64,000 nt of DNA from Streptomyces sp. GESEQ-35 (GTDB lineage Bacteria > Actinomycetota > Actinomycetes > Streptomycetales > Streptomycetaceae). The DNA lies in contig NZ_JAFFSX010000003.1 of NCBI RefSeq assembly GCF_017948485.1, positions 310,001 to 374,000 on the forward strand. Reading direction: 5' to 3'. Below are positions 49,318 through 58,601 of this stretch, one piece after another; positions within the stretch are counted from its first letter, which is position 1; every line of letters begins with the position of its first letter. Under the pieces are notes generated by a model. The model did not search any database. It was given only the letters and a program-made list of their open reading frames with translations, and had not been told where the DNA came from. The translations under genes were made by a program, and so were the position numbers.

Positions 49318-49345
49318 GGCTCGGAATCGGCGCCGATTCCGAGCC
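49318..49345 (-). terminator. Terminator palindrome after aspS
   Basis: Perfect 28-base palindrome with zero loop, GGCTCGGAATCGGC and its complement, downstream of the aspS stop. Confidence 0.75.
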
Positions 49346-49375
49346 ACCCTCGTAAAGCCCTCAGGCCCTGAGGCC

Positions 49376-51139
49376 CTACTTCGGCTGCGGCTTCCGCACC
49401 GACAGGTGCAGCTCCTTCAGCCGCGCCTCCTCCAGCTCCGTCGGCGCGCCCATCATCAGGTCCTGGGCGTTGCCGTTGAGCGGGAAGGCGATCGTCTCGC
49501 GGATGTTCGGCTCGTCGGCGAGGAGCATCACGATGCGGTCGACGCCCGGCGCGATACCACCGTGCGGCGGGGCGCCGAAGCGGAACGCGCGCAGCATGCC
49601 GGCGAACTTGTCCTCGACGGTCTCGCGGTCGTACCCGGCGATCTCGAAGGCCTTGAGCATGATCTCGGGCTCGTGGTTCCGGATCGCGCCGGAGGACAGC
49701 TCGACGCCGTTGCAGACGATGTCGTACTGCCAGCCCAGGATGTCCAGTGGGTCCTGGGTCTGAAGGGCTTCAAGACCGCCCTGCGGCATGGAGAACGGGT
49801 TGTGCGAGAAGTCGATCGCGCCGGTCTCCTCGTCCTTCTCGTACATCGGGAAGTCGACGATCCAGCAGAACCGGAAGACGCCCTCCTCGAAGTGCCCGGC
49901 ACGCTTGGCGGCTTCCACCCGCACCGCGCCCATGATCTTCGAGACCTCGTCGAACTCGCCCGCGCCGAAGAACACGGCGTGCCCGGCGGCCAGCGACAGG
50001 CGCTTGGTCAGCTCGGCGACGTTCTCCTCGGTGAGGAACTTCGCGATCGGGCCGGTCAGCGAGCCGTCCTCGGTCACGCGCACCCAGGCCAGGCCCTTCG
50101 CGCCGAGCGTGACCGCGAAGTCGCCGAGCTGGTCGAAGAACTTCCGGGGCTGCGTGGAGACGTCCGGCACCGGCAGGGCACGGACGTGCTTGCCCGCGAA
50201 GGCCTTGAACTCCGAGCCCTCGAAGATGTCGGTGATGTCGACGAGTTCCAGCTGGGCGCGCAGGTCCGGCTTGTCGGAGCCGTACTTCAGCATCGCCTCG
50301 CGGAACGGGATCCGCGGGAAGGGGGAGGTGACGTGGCGGCCGCCGCCGAACTCCTCGAACAGCTCGGTCATGAGCTGCTCGATCGGGCGGAACACGTCCT
50401 CCTGCTCCACGAAGCTCATCTCGACGTCGAGCTGGTAGAACTCGCCCGGCGAGCGGTCCGCCCGCGCGTCCTCGTCACGGAAGCAGGGCGCGATCTGGAA
50501 GTAGCGGTCGAAGCCGGAGATCATCAGCAGCTGCTTGAACTGCTGGGGGGCCTGCGGCAGCGCGTAGAACTTGCCCGGGTGCAGACGGGAAGGGACGACG
50601 AAGTCGCGGGCGCCCTCGGGGGAGGTCGCGGACAGGATCGGCGTCGCCATCTCGTTGAAGCCCAGCGCCGTCATCTTGTGCCGGATCGCCGAGATGACCG
50701 ACGTACGCAGCAGGATGTTGCGGTGCATGCGCTCGCGGCGCAGGTCCAGGAAGCGGTACTCCAGGCGCCGCTCCTCGTTCACCCCGTCCTCGGTGTTGAT
50801 CGTGAAGGGCAGCGGGGCGGCGGCACCGAGCAGCTCGACCTCGGAGACCTCGACCTCGACCTCGCCGGTCGGCAGGTCGGGGTTGATGTTCTCGGTGCCG
50901 CGGGAGACGACCCGGCCGTCGACGCGGACGGTGGACTCCTTGGAGAGCTTGTCCAGGGCCTCGTACGCGGGCGTGCCCGGTCGGGCGACCAGCTGCGTGA
51001 TGCCGTAGTGATCGCGCAGATCGATGAAGAGGATGCCGCCCAGGTCGCGCCGATTGTGCAGCCAGCCACTCAGCCGGACGTCGGTGCCGACGTCAGAGGC
51101 GCGGAGCTCGCCGCAGGTGTGGGACCTGTACCGATGCAT
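49376..51139 (-). CDS. aspS: Aspartyl-tRNA synthetase
   Basis: A 587-aa class IIb synthetase. N-terminal OB-fold anticodon domain ([19 protein letters not shown]), motif 2 region ([20 protein letters not shown]), the bacterial GAD insertion (about 290-430) and motif 3 ([17 protein letters not shown]). It aspartylates tRNA-Asp, possibly also tRNA-Asn. Corresponds to S. coelicolor SCO3795. Confidence 0.95.
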   Translation of the reverse strand: MHRYRSHTCGELRASDVGTDVRLSGWLHNRRDLGGILFIDLRDHYGITQLVARPGTPAYEALDKLSKESTVRVDGRVVSRGTENINPDLPTGEVEVEVSEVELLGAAAPLPFTINTEDGVNEERRLEYRFLDLRRERMHRNILLRTSVISAIRHKMTALGFNEMATPILSATSPEGARDFVVPSRLHPGKFYALPQAPQQFKQLLMISGFDRYFQIAPCFRDEDARADRSPGEFYQLDVEMSFVEQEDVFRPIEQLMTELFEEFGGGRHVTSPFPRIPFREAMLKYGSDKPDLRAQLELVDITDIFEGSEFKAFAGKHVRALPVPDVSTQPRKFFDQLGDFAVTLGAKGLAWVRVTEDGSLTGPIAKFLTEENVAELTKRLSLAAGHAVFFGAGEFDEVSKIMGAVRVEAAKRAGHFEEGVFRFCWIVDFPMYEKDEETGAIDFSHNPFSMPQGGLEALQTQDPLDILGWQYDIVCNGVELSSGAIRNHEPEIMLKAFEIAGYDRETVEDKFAGMLRAFRFGAPPHGGIAPGVDRIVMLLADEPNIRETIAFPLNGNAQDLMMGAPTELEEARLKELHLSVRKPQPK

Positions 51140-51302
51140 CGTCGTTCATCCAGCCTTCGCAGATCGGGGTCGTTTCACGTGAAACACCCCCAGGGTACCG
51201 GCCGCCCGGGACGGCCTTCCCACCGATAACGCCGGTCACGGCGACGAAGCCGAAGCTCCGCTTCAGTGGCACCTTTCGATCACCTCTCCATACAGTGGGC
51301 CA

Positions 51303-53411
51303 ATGCGCACTGGTGAGTCCCTGCCTCCCGTGGGGGAGGTCCTTGCCACCCTCGCGACCGGCGTGTGGCACTGGGACACCGCTACCGGGCAGGTCACGGT
51401 GGATGCCGAGGCGGCTCGGCTGCTTGGGCTGCCCGCCGAGCAGACCACCCTCACCGAGGCCCAGACGCGGGCCAGGCTCCACCCGGTCGACTGGAACGAG
51501 ATCACCGGCGTGGTCCAGCTCGCCGTGGCGGAGGGCACCCTCGCCGAGGTTCGGATCCGGATCATGGACGGACAGGGCCGGAACATCCGCACCGTACGCA
51601 GCCGCTCCAAGCCGTCCTTCGACCCGGAGAAACGGGCGTACGAGCTGATCGGCACCCTCCAGGAGGTCACCGAACCGGAGCCGGGCACCCCCGCGGGCCG
51701 TCGTGCGGTGACCGGCGACTGGCGGCGCTCCCGGGAGGCGTTCCTGCTGGACGCGGGCCGGGCGCTGGCCGAGGCGCGCTCCACGTCGGAGGTGCTGCGG
51801 GTCGCGGCGGCCCTGTCGATGCCGGGGTTCTCACCAGACGGACTGGCCGTCTTCGGCGTGGAGGCCGACCGGCTGACGATCATCGGCCACCACGGGCACC
51901 AGCCGGGCGACGAGGGCCCCTTCTCGCATATGGCGCTGGACACCGACTACCCGGCGGCGGAGGTGGTCCGCACCGGCCGCGCCGTCTATCTGTCCACGCC
52001 CGACCAGTACAAGTCCCGCTACCCGGTCACCTGGCCGCTGGCCAAGCACTTCGGCCGCCAGTCGTGGGCGTTCCTGCCGCTGACCGTGGCCGGGCGGACG
52101 ATGGGCGCCTGGATGGCGGCCTTCACCTACCCGGTGGCGTTCACGCCGGACGAGCGGTCCGTGCTGACGACGGTGGCCCGGATGCTCGCGCAGGCCCTGT
52201 CCAGGGCCGGGCTCGCCGAGTCGGAACGGGAGCTGACGGACGGCCTCCAGCGCTCGATGCTGCCCACGCTCGGCCCCGAGATACCGGGCATGAGCGTCGC
52301 CGCTCGCTATGTGCCGACCGGCGGCGGCCTCCAGGTGGGCGGCGACTGGTACGACATGATCCCGCTGCCCTCCGGCCGGTTCGCGTTCGTCATCGGCGAT
52401 GTCCAGGGCCACGATGTGCGGGCGGCGGGCCTGATGGGCCAGCTCCGGATAGCGCTCAGGGCGTACGCCTCCGAGGGCCACCGCCCGGACGCGGTGCTCT
52501 CCCGCGCCTCCCGCTTTCTGCACGGGATCACCTCGGACGACGACGACCTGCGCTTCGCGACCTGCCTGTACGCCGAGGCCGACCCCGTGACCGGGACACT
52601 GGACGTCGCCCGCGCCGGGCACCCCGACCCGGCGATCCGCATGGCGGACGGCACGGTGCTGACGCGTCCCACGGCGGGCGGCCTGCCGCTCGGCATCGAC
52701 CCGGACGCCGACTACCCGACGACCCGGTTCACCCTCGAACCCGGCGAGACGATGATGATCTGCACGGACGGTCTGATCGAGACCGGCGGGCACGACCTGG
52801 AGACCGGCTGGCAGCGGATCCGCACGATCCTCGAGGAACACAAGGGCGACCTGGACGAGCTCTCCGACGCCCTGGTCCAGGCGGTGCACGGCCCCTCCTC
52901 CCACCACACCACCGGCCCACTGGCCGACCGCCGCGAGGACGACATCGCCGTACTCCTGCTCTGCCGGCAGGGGAAGGGCTGCGACCACGAGGACACGTCG
53001 GTCCTCGAACGTCACCCGGTACGGCGGACGATGCTCTCGGTGGCCCAGGCGGAGCCCGAGCGAGTCGCCACCGCCCGCCAGCAGCTCCGCGAACTCCTCC
53101 ACGACTGGGCCTCTCCCGAGCAGGTCGACTCCGCCGTCCTGCTCCTCTCCGAGCTGCTCACCAACGTCCTCGTCCACACCGACGCCGACGCCCTCCTGCT
53201 CGCCGAGGTCACCGGCGAGGCCGCCATCCGCCGCCTGCACGTCGAGGTCACCGACACCAGCGACGACCTCCCCCACAGACGCCGCCCCGGCGAACTGGCC
53301 TCCTCCGGACGCGGGTTGATGCTCATCGAACTGCTGGCGAACGCATGGGGCGTGGACCCACGGGGCGAGGGCAAGAGCATCTGGTTCGAGCTGTACGAGG
53401 AGGCGGGGTAG
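51303..53411 (+). CDS. PAS-GAF-PP2C-HATPase multidomain regulator of sigma factors
   Basis: A 702-aa protein. Order: PAS-like (about 5-120), GAF (about 140-300; AVFGVEADRLTIIGHHG, AFLPLTVAGRTMGAWMAAFT), SpoIIE PP2C (about 310-540; VGGDWYDMIPL, VIGDVQGHDVRAAGLMGQLR, MICTDGLIETGG, REDDIAVLLLCR) and a C-terminal HATPase_c (about 560-700; LLLSELLTNVLVHTD, GRGLMLIELLANAWG). It combines phosphatase and anti-sigma-like kinase modules. Corresponds to S. coelicolor SCO3796. It is divergent from aspS. Confidence 0.85.
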   Translation: MRTGESLPPVGEVLATLATGVWHWDTATGQVTVDAEAARLLGLPAEQTTLTEAQTRARLHPVDWNEITGVVQLAVAEGTLAEVRIRIMDGQGRNIRTVRSRSKPSFDPEKRAYELIGTLQEVTEPEPGTPAGRRAVTGDWRRSREAFLLDAGRALAEARSTSEVLRVAAALSMPGFSPDGLAVFGVEADRLTIIGHHGHQPGDEGPFSHMALDTDYPAAEVVRTGRAVYLSTPDQYKSRYPVTWPLAKHFGRQSWAFLPLTVAGRTMGAWMAAFTYPVAFTPDERSVLTTVARMLAQALSRAGLAESERELTDGLQRSMLPTLGPEIPGMSVAARYVPTGGGLQVGGDWYDMIPLPSGRFAFVIGDVQGHDVRAAGLMGQLRIALRAYASEGHRPDAVLSRASRFLHGITSDDDDLRFATCLYAEADPVTGTLDVARAGHPDPAIRMADGTVLTRPTAGGLPLGIDPDADYPTTRFTLEPGETMMICTDGLIETGGHDLETGWQRIRTILEEHKGDLDELSDALVQAVHGPSSHHTTGPLADRREDDIAVLLLCRQGKGCDHEDTSVLERHPVRRTMLSVAQAEPERVATARQQLRELLHDWASPEQVDSAVLLLSELLTNVLVHTDADALLLAEVTGEAAIRRLHVEVTDTSDDLPHRRRPGELASSGRGLMLIELLANAWGVDPRGEGKSIWFELYEEAG

Positions 53412-53414
53412 GGC

Positions 53415-54461
53415 CTAGGAATCCGGCGGCTCGGCAGCCCCGTACCGCGTCCGCAGTTCCTGTACGACCCCGAAGGCGGCCGCCGTCAGCGGCACCGCCA
53501 GCAGCATGCCGAGGACTCCGGCCACGGACGCGCCCGCGGTGATCGTCACCATCACCAACGCCGGGTGCATCTGCACGGTCCGGCTCTGGATCATCGGCTG
53601 GAGGACATGTCCCTCCAGCACCTGTACGGCGAGGACGACACCCAGCGCCCACAGCGCGATGACGAACCCGCGGTCGGCCAGCGCGACCAGCACGGCGACG
53701 GCGCCGGAGAGGAAGGCGCCGAGGTAGGGGATGTAGGCGCCGACGAAGACCAGGGCGCCGAGACCGACCGCGCCCGGAACGTCCAGGACCAGCAGACCGA
53801 CCGTGATGCAGACGGCGTCGATCAGCGCGATGAAGGTCGTCCCGCGCATGAACCCCTCGACCGCCTCGAAGGCCCGCCGCGCCATGGCCTCGACGGTGTC
53901 GGCGGCAGCGTGCGGGGCGATGGCGCGCAGGCCGCCTGCGGCCTTGTGGGAGTCACGTAGGAAGAAGAAGACGAGAAACAGCGCCAGTACGGCAATGGCG
54001 ATCGTCTCGCCCACCACACTGACCCCGCTGATGACACCGGACGCGGCGGTCCCGCCGAACTTGGTGAGCAGCTCCTTCGCGTTGGACGCGAGGTCCTCCA
54101 GCGAGGTCCCCGCCGCCCCGAAGTGCTCGGTGAGCGACTGCCCCGCCTCCTTCAGCGAGGCGACGATCTCGTCCCCGCTGTCGACGAGCGCGGCCACCAC
54201 GATGTACACGGCCCCACCGACGACAGCAACGACCGCGACGCAGGTCACGGCGGCAGCGACGGACCGGTTGACCCGCGCCTTCACCAGCCGCCGGTGCAGC
54301 GGCCCGAGGAGCGCGGTACCGAGAAGAGCCAGCAGCACCGGCACGACGGCCGTACGCAGTTCCCCGCACAGCACCACCCCCACCCACCCGACCCCGGCGA
54401 CGAGCAGCACGACAACACACCAGGCCGCGAAACGGCGGACGGGCTCGGGAAGCAGTTGCAC
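53415..54461 (-). CDS. AI-2E family transporter
   Basis: A 348-aa membrane protein with about eight TM segments: two at the N-terminus, a long amphipathic outer region (DSGDEIVASLKEAGQSLTEH), then paired helices (IAIAVLALFLVFFFLRDSHK, GLGALVFVGAYIPYLGAFLS, VLAVQVLEGHVLQPMIQSR). This matches AI-2E/PerM-type exporters. Substrate unknown. Confidence 0.8.
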   Translation of the reverse strand: MQLLPEPVRRFAAWCVVVLLVAGVGWVGVVLCGELRTAVVPVLLALLGTALLGPLHRRLVKARVNRSVAAAVTCVAVVAVVGGAVYIVVAALVDSGDEIVASLKEAGQSLTEHFGAAGTSLEDLASNAKELLTKFGGTAASGVISGVSVVGETIAIAVLALFLVFFFLRDSHKAAGGLRAIAPHAAADTVEAMARRAFEAVEGFMRGTTFIALIDAVCITVGLLVLDVPGAVGLGALVFVGAYIPYLGAFLSGAVAVLVALADRGFVIALWALGVVLAVQVLEGHVLQPMIQSRTVQMHPALVMVTITAGASVAGVLGMLLAVPLTAAAFGVVQELRTRYGAAEPPDS

Positions 54462-54480
54462 GGGCCCACCTGATCATGCG

Positions 54481-54714
54481 TCAGACGGGATGTCGCCTCA
54501 GGAGGGGCCGAAAGGAGGACGGGTGCAGCGCGCTCCGCAGGATCATGGTGCTGCCGTAGCCGCGGTACAGCTCGGCCACGGCCCGGCGTCCCTCAACTCG
54601 TCGCGGGTATCCGGGAACGGAGATCACGTAGTCGAAGACGACGTCTTCGGCCAGGAGGTCGAAGCAGCCGACGACCGCATCCACCCCCGCTGACGCCCGC
54701 ACGCCCAGCCTCAC
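54481..54714 (-). pseudogene. Truncated NTF2/SnoaL-like gene
   Basis: LLAEDVVFDYVISVPGYPRR and EGRRAVAELYRGYG match the start of the NTF2-like cone fold, but the frame ends about 50 residues early in RPLLRRHPV, where the family would continue with two more strands. It has no clear ribosome-binding site. Probably a remnant. Confidence 0.5.
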
Positions 54715-54758
54715 CCCAGGGGGATCCGCCGCCGGGCCTGAGCCGTGATGATGGAGGC

Positions 54759-56138
54759 ATGGCCACCGTCATCACCGAGATACCCGGCCCCAAGGGCCTC
54801 CCGCTGCTCGGCTCGGCGCTCGACCTGCGGCGTGACGCGCTGGGGGCCTTCCTCCGTGCGCGGCGGGAGTACGGCGACGTGGTCCGTATCCACGCGGGCC
54901 CGCCCGGACTCCGTACCGTCGTCTACTGCGTGTTCTCCGCCGAGGGCGCCCAGCAGGTGCTGGCCTCCCAGGCCGCCAACTTCCGCAAGGACAACCAGTT
55001 CTACGAGGAACTGCGCCTCTCCGCCGGCAACAGCCTGGTCACCAGCCAGGACGCCGACTACCTGCGCCAACGCCGCCTGATCCAGCCGCTGTTCACCAAA
55101 CGCCGGGTGGACGGATACGCGAGCGCGATCGCGCTGGAGGCCGCCGCCACGGTGGAGCGCTGGCGGGAGTCCGACTCACCCGAGGTGGACGTCGTACGCG
55201 AGATGGACCGGCTCGCCCTGCGCACCGTCTCCCGCATCCTCTTCGGCGCCGACGTCGAAGCCGCCGTGGACGTCATCCACCACAACTTCCCCGTCGTCAA
55301 CGCCTATGTGACGCAACGCGGCTACTCACCTCTCAACCCGCCCCGCACCTGGCCCACCCCGGCCAACCGGCGCGCCGAAGCGGCGACCCGCGCGGTGTAC
55401 GCGGTCTGCGACCGGATCATCGCCGAACGCCGAGCCAAGGACGAGCCCACCGGCGACGACCTGCTCTCCCTCCTCGCCGTGGCGAACAGCGAGGAGGACG
55501 GCAGCCTCGACGCCGCCGAGATCCGCGACCAGGTCGTGGTCTTCCTGGTGGCGGGTCACGAGACGACGGCGACGTCCATGGCGTTCGCTCTCCACCTGCT
55601 GGCCCGGCACCCGGAGGCGAGGGCGCGAGCACACGAGGAGGTGGATCGACTAACGGACGGAAGGGAGGCCTCCGCCACCGATCTGGCCCAACTCCCCTAC
55701 CTGACCATGGTGCTGAAGGAGGCGATGCGACTGTATCCGGCCGCCCCGGTGGTGGGCCGAAGGTCGGTCGAAGAGGCCGAGATCGACGGCCACCTCATCC
55801 CCGCCGGCGCCGACGTGCTGGTCTTCCCCTGGGTGACCCACCGCCACCCGGACCTCTGGGACGACCCGGAACACTTCGACCCCCACCGCTTCACCCCCGA
55901 ACGCGAGGCGGCCCGGCACCGTTACGCATGGTTCCCCTTCGGCGGCGGCCCTCGGGCCTGCATCGGCCAGCACTTCTCGATGCTGGAGTCGGTGCTCGCC
56001 CTGGCGGCGCTCCTACGGTCGTACGACCTCCACGCGGTCGACACCGAGGTCCCGGTGTCCGCCGGAATCACCCTCCAGGCGACGGGGCCGGCGCGGGTGC
56101 GTCTCACACCGCGAGGGGGTGTGCGGGCCGGCAGCTGA
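54759..56138 (+). CDS. Cytochrome P450
   Basis: A 459-aa enzyme. I-helix AGHETTATS, K-helix ExxR (KEAMRLYP), the meander HRFTPE, and the haem loop FGGGPRACIGQHF with Cys401 as the axial ligand. It looks like the CYP102/CYP4-like fatty-acid or terpene group by the long meander and the N-terminal GPKGLPLLGS; substrate unknown. No redox partner lies beside it. Confidence 0.9.
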   Translation: MATVITEIPGPKGLPLLGSALDLRRDALGAFLRARREYGDVVRIHAGPPGLRTVVYCVFSAEGAQQVLASQAANFRKDNQFYEELRLSAGNSLVTSQDADYLRQRRLIQPLFTKRRVDGYASAIALEAAATVERWRESDSPEVDVVREMDRLALRTVSRILFGADVEAAVDVIHHNFPVVNAYVTQRGYSPLNPPRTWPTPANRRAEAATRAVYAVCDRIIAERRAKDEPTGDDLLSLLAVANSEEDGSLDAAEIRDQVVVFLVAGHETTATSMAFALHLLARHPEARARAHEEVDRLTDGREASATDLAQLPYLTMVLKEAMRLYPAAPVVGRRSVEEAEIDGHLIPAGADVLVFPWVTHRHPDLWDDPEHFDPHRFTPEREAARHRYAWFPFGGGPRACIGQHFSMLESVLALAALLRSYDLHAVDTEVPVSAGITLQATGPARVRLTPRGGVRAGS

Positions 56139-56505
56139 CCCGCGCCGCTGGGAGGCGCCTCATGTGCACGACGGTCCCACGCTTCGGTCTGTGATCGGGC
56201 TGCCGTCACTGTTCGCCGGAGGGGTGGCAGGCATGTCGTGGGCGGTCGTCGAGGGCCCTGACGGCTGGCGTTGGCTGCTGGTCCTGGTGTGCGTCCTGGT
56301 CTGTCTCGTGGCGGCAGGCGCGTGGGCATTGATGATCGCATTGCGCGACGCCGATTTCTGTCTGCTCTTCGGCGCGCTTGCCGCTCTCGCCCTGGTCATC
56401 TCGATCCCGATCGGCGTCAAGCTCGGCGCTCGAAGCCCCCGCTTCAGCGTGTCCACCGACGCCTGGTCGGCCTTCGTTGCACACGCGCACGGCAACGGAG
56501 CCTGA
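56119..56505 (+). CDS. Small membrane protein (start uncertain)
   Basis: A frame with two or three hydrophobic segments: LFAGGVAGMSWAVVEG, WLLVLVCVLVCLVAAGAWAL, CLLFGALAALALVISIPIG. A GTG at 56119 overlaps the P450 end; a GTG at 56191 is an alternative that would remove a Pro/Arg-rich, unlikely N-terminus. Function unknown. Confidence 0.45.
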   Translation: MCGPAADPRRWEAPHVHDGPTLRSVIGLPSLFAGGVAGMSWAVVEGPDGWRWLLVLVCVLVCLVAAGAWALMIALRDADFCLLFGALAALALVISIPIGVKLGARSPRFSVSTDAWSAFVAHAHGNGA

Positions 56506-56678
56506 GCCCGAGCTCCAAGCCCCGGTATCCGAGACCCTTTTGCGTGAAATGGGCGGGAAGTTGAACCCAACCTCCCATCCTGCCCACACGCCAACTGCCG
56601 AGCACACCAGCACAGATCACTTTTCGCAATCGGCTGCGACACTCCGTCGCGATCACTTAGCGTTCGCTGTAACAAACA

Positions 56679-56712
56679 ACCCCGGTCGGGTGTTACCAGC
56701 ACCCGCCGGGGT
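56679..56712 (+). other. Hairpin upstream of the integrase
   Basis: ACCCCGGTCGGGTG (56679-56692) pairs with 56700-56712 with one bulged base. It lies 30 bases before the integrase start, where phiC31-type phages keep attP or the int promoter. No exact att repeat was found. Confidence 0.4.
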
Positions 56713-56741
56713 CTCACCACAGGATCGAACGGACCGATCTC

Positions 56742-58538
56742 ATGGATAACAGCGACTCTAACGTTGCCCTGCCCGCTCCCGCACGCCTCGTAGCTGTGAC
56801 CGGCATGGCAATCCACGTGGGTGTGTACCTACGCCAATCCGAGCGTCGCACCACCGGCAGCGAGGCCAGCACCGCAGCTCAACACGAAGAGTGCATGAAG
56901 GCCCTGGCCCAATGGGACGTCCCACCGGCTCACGTCGAGGTGTACGAGGACCTGGGGATCAGCGCCTTCAAGAACGTGGAGCGCCCCGCTTACGAACGGC
57001 TGCTGCGCGACGTACGAGCCGGCCGCATCAACGTGATCATGGTGCATTACATGTCTCGGCTCAGCCGGAAGAACGCCGCAGAGACGTACGACGAACTGCG
57101 CCCGCTGCTCACGAGCCGGGTTCGCATCATCAGCGTCGGCGAGCACCGCGAGTTCCACACCGACAACCCACTCGCTCTCATGGAGCTCCTGTTCAAGCTT
57201 CAGGCCAACCACGAAGAGAGCCTGAACAAGAGCCACGCCGTCAAGGCAGCCAAGGCCCTGGAGACCAGCTTGGGCGGCTACACGGGCAAGGCTCCCTTCG
57301 GCTTCACCCTCATCCGCGAGACACGCAGGTCCGCCGACAGCAAACCGGTCAGTGTCAAGATCCTCACCCCTGACGACGAGCACGAAGCACCGGTCGTCCG
57401 CCGCATCGTGGAGATCGTCGAGGAGTGGATCGCGACGGACGCCATGTCCGGCTCGTGCTGGAAGCTCGCCCGCCGTCTCGAAGCCGAAGGACACCTGACC
57501 CGCGGCAAGAAGGCGGCGCAACAGCACGCCGACGCGCCCTGGGACGGCAAGACTGTGAAGCGCATCCTGACGGACCCGCGTATCGCCGGGCTCGCCTGTG
57601 AGAGTGTGTACGGCTTCCGCCGTGACGGCACACCGAGCAATAAGATCACCGAGTACCGGATCATCCGGGACGACAGCGGCAATCCCGTACCGGCGTACGA
57701 GCCGATCGTCAGCCCTGAGCGTTGGTACCGCGTACAGAAGTGGGTCATCGACCGTCACCCCGGCGGTGGGGACTGGCAGAGCGAACCCTCAGGGGTCCTG
57801 TCGGCGATGAAACTCCTGTACTGCGAGTGCGGGTCGTCCATGACGCACGGCGGAACCGGCTCCAAGAAGCACTACCGATGCCGCCGCCGGGCCGTGAAGC
57901 CGGGCCAGCACATGGGTGAGGTGACCATCGGTGCAAAGGGCATCGAGAAGTATGTCGCCCGCCGGGTTCTCGCTGTGATCGCGACAGCCCAGGGCGATGA
58001 AGCGACCATGACCGTTCTCGCACACGCGTCGGCACGGTATGCGCATGAACAAGAGCAGCAGGAGTCCTCACAAGTCACGCAAGAACGAGATCGCCTCTTG
58101 GCCGAACGCGCGAACCTGCGGCACTCACTCCAGAAGCACCATGCGGACAAGCAACACACCCTGCTCAAAGGCGGATTCGCCGACGCCGTCGCTCAAGACC
58201 AGTGGGACAAGACCGAGCGTGGCCTCGCGAAGCACATGAAGGCACTTGACGCCCGCATCGCAGAGCTCGGGAACAGCAAACAAGTCCAACTACCTTGCTC
58301 CGCATGGCTACCGCGTGACGGCTCGGACCCCATCGGTCAGGGCTCCTGGTGGCACCAGGCCACCCGAGACGACAGACGCGCCTTCTTCCGGCTCTTCCTA
58401 GACCGTGTGGAGGTCTGCAAGGCATACCAGCACGCCGGACAAGGCGTGCCCACCGTGTCGCGCGTCACTATCACCTGGGCAGGAGGCGTAACTCTCGACG
58501 ACTTGCCGGACATCGAGAAGTTGCGCGAGTCCGCCTGA
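56742..58538 (+). CDS. phiC31-type large serine integrase
   Basis: A 598-aa site-specific recombinase. Catalytic domain: VYLRQSERRTTGSEASTAAQ (Ser33 nucleophile), INVIMVHYMSRLSRKNA. Recombinase domain: GKAPFGFTLIRETRR, TVKRILTDPRIAGLACESVY. Zinc ribbon: LLYCECGSSMTHGG ... YRCRRRAVKPGQH. A coiled coil (about 440-510) and a C-terminal SWWHQATRDDRRAFFRLFLD follow. Several stretches (ILTDPRIAGLA, LYCECG, YRCRRR, PGQH) closely resemble phiC31 Int. Codon usage is less GC-biased than its neighbours. No other phage genes are visible. Confidence 0.9.
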   Translation: MDNSDSNVALPAPARLVAVTGMAIHVGVYLRQSERRTTGSEASTAAQHEECMKALAQWDVPPAHVEVYEDLGISAFKNVERPAYERLLRDVRAGRINVIMVHYMSRLSRKNAAETYDELRPLLTSRVRIISVGEHREFHTDNPLALMELLFKLQANHEESLNKSHAVKAAKALETSLGGYTGKAPFGFTLIRETRRSADSKPVSVKILTPDDEHEAPVVRRIVEIVEEWIATDAMSGSCWKLARRLEAEGHLTRGKKAAQQHADAPWDGKTVKRILTDPRIAGLACESVYGFRRDGTPSNKITEYRIIRDDSGNPVPAYEPIVSPERWYRVQKWVIDRHPGGGDWQSEPSGVLSAMKLLYCECGSSMTHGGTGSKKHYRCRRRAVKPGQHMGEVTIGAKGIEKYVARRVLAVIATAQGDEATMTVLAHASARYAHEQEQQESSQVTQERDRLLAERANLRHSLQKHHADKQHTLLKGGFADAVAQDQWDKTERGLAKHMKALDARIAELGNSKQVQLPCSAWLPRDGSDPIGQGSWWHQATRDDRRAFFRLFLDRVEVCKAYQHAGQGVPTVSRVTITWAGGVTLDDLPDIEKLRESA

Positions 58539-58559
58539 ACAACGGCCTGGAGCAGGACT

Positions 58560-58589
58560 TCGTCGGCCGGCCTCCGAACCGGCCGACGA
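58560..58589. terminator. Bidirectional terminator
   Basis: Perfect 11-bp stem (58560-58570 with 58579-58589), loop CCTCCGAA, between the convergent integrase and pirin genes. Confidence 0.75.
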
Positions 58590-58601
58590 TCTGCCAAGTG
58601 G

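Noticed and set aside
54759..56505. P450 as part of a biosynthetic gene cluster
   Set aside because: Neighbours are housekeeping or unrelated genes; no synthase, ferredoxin or tailoring genes are present.
56500..56742. Search for the displaced 3' end of pirin left of the integrase
   Set aside because: No pirin-like coding sequence was found there, so a simple tail-replacement model is not supported by this window alone.
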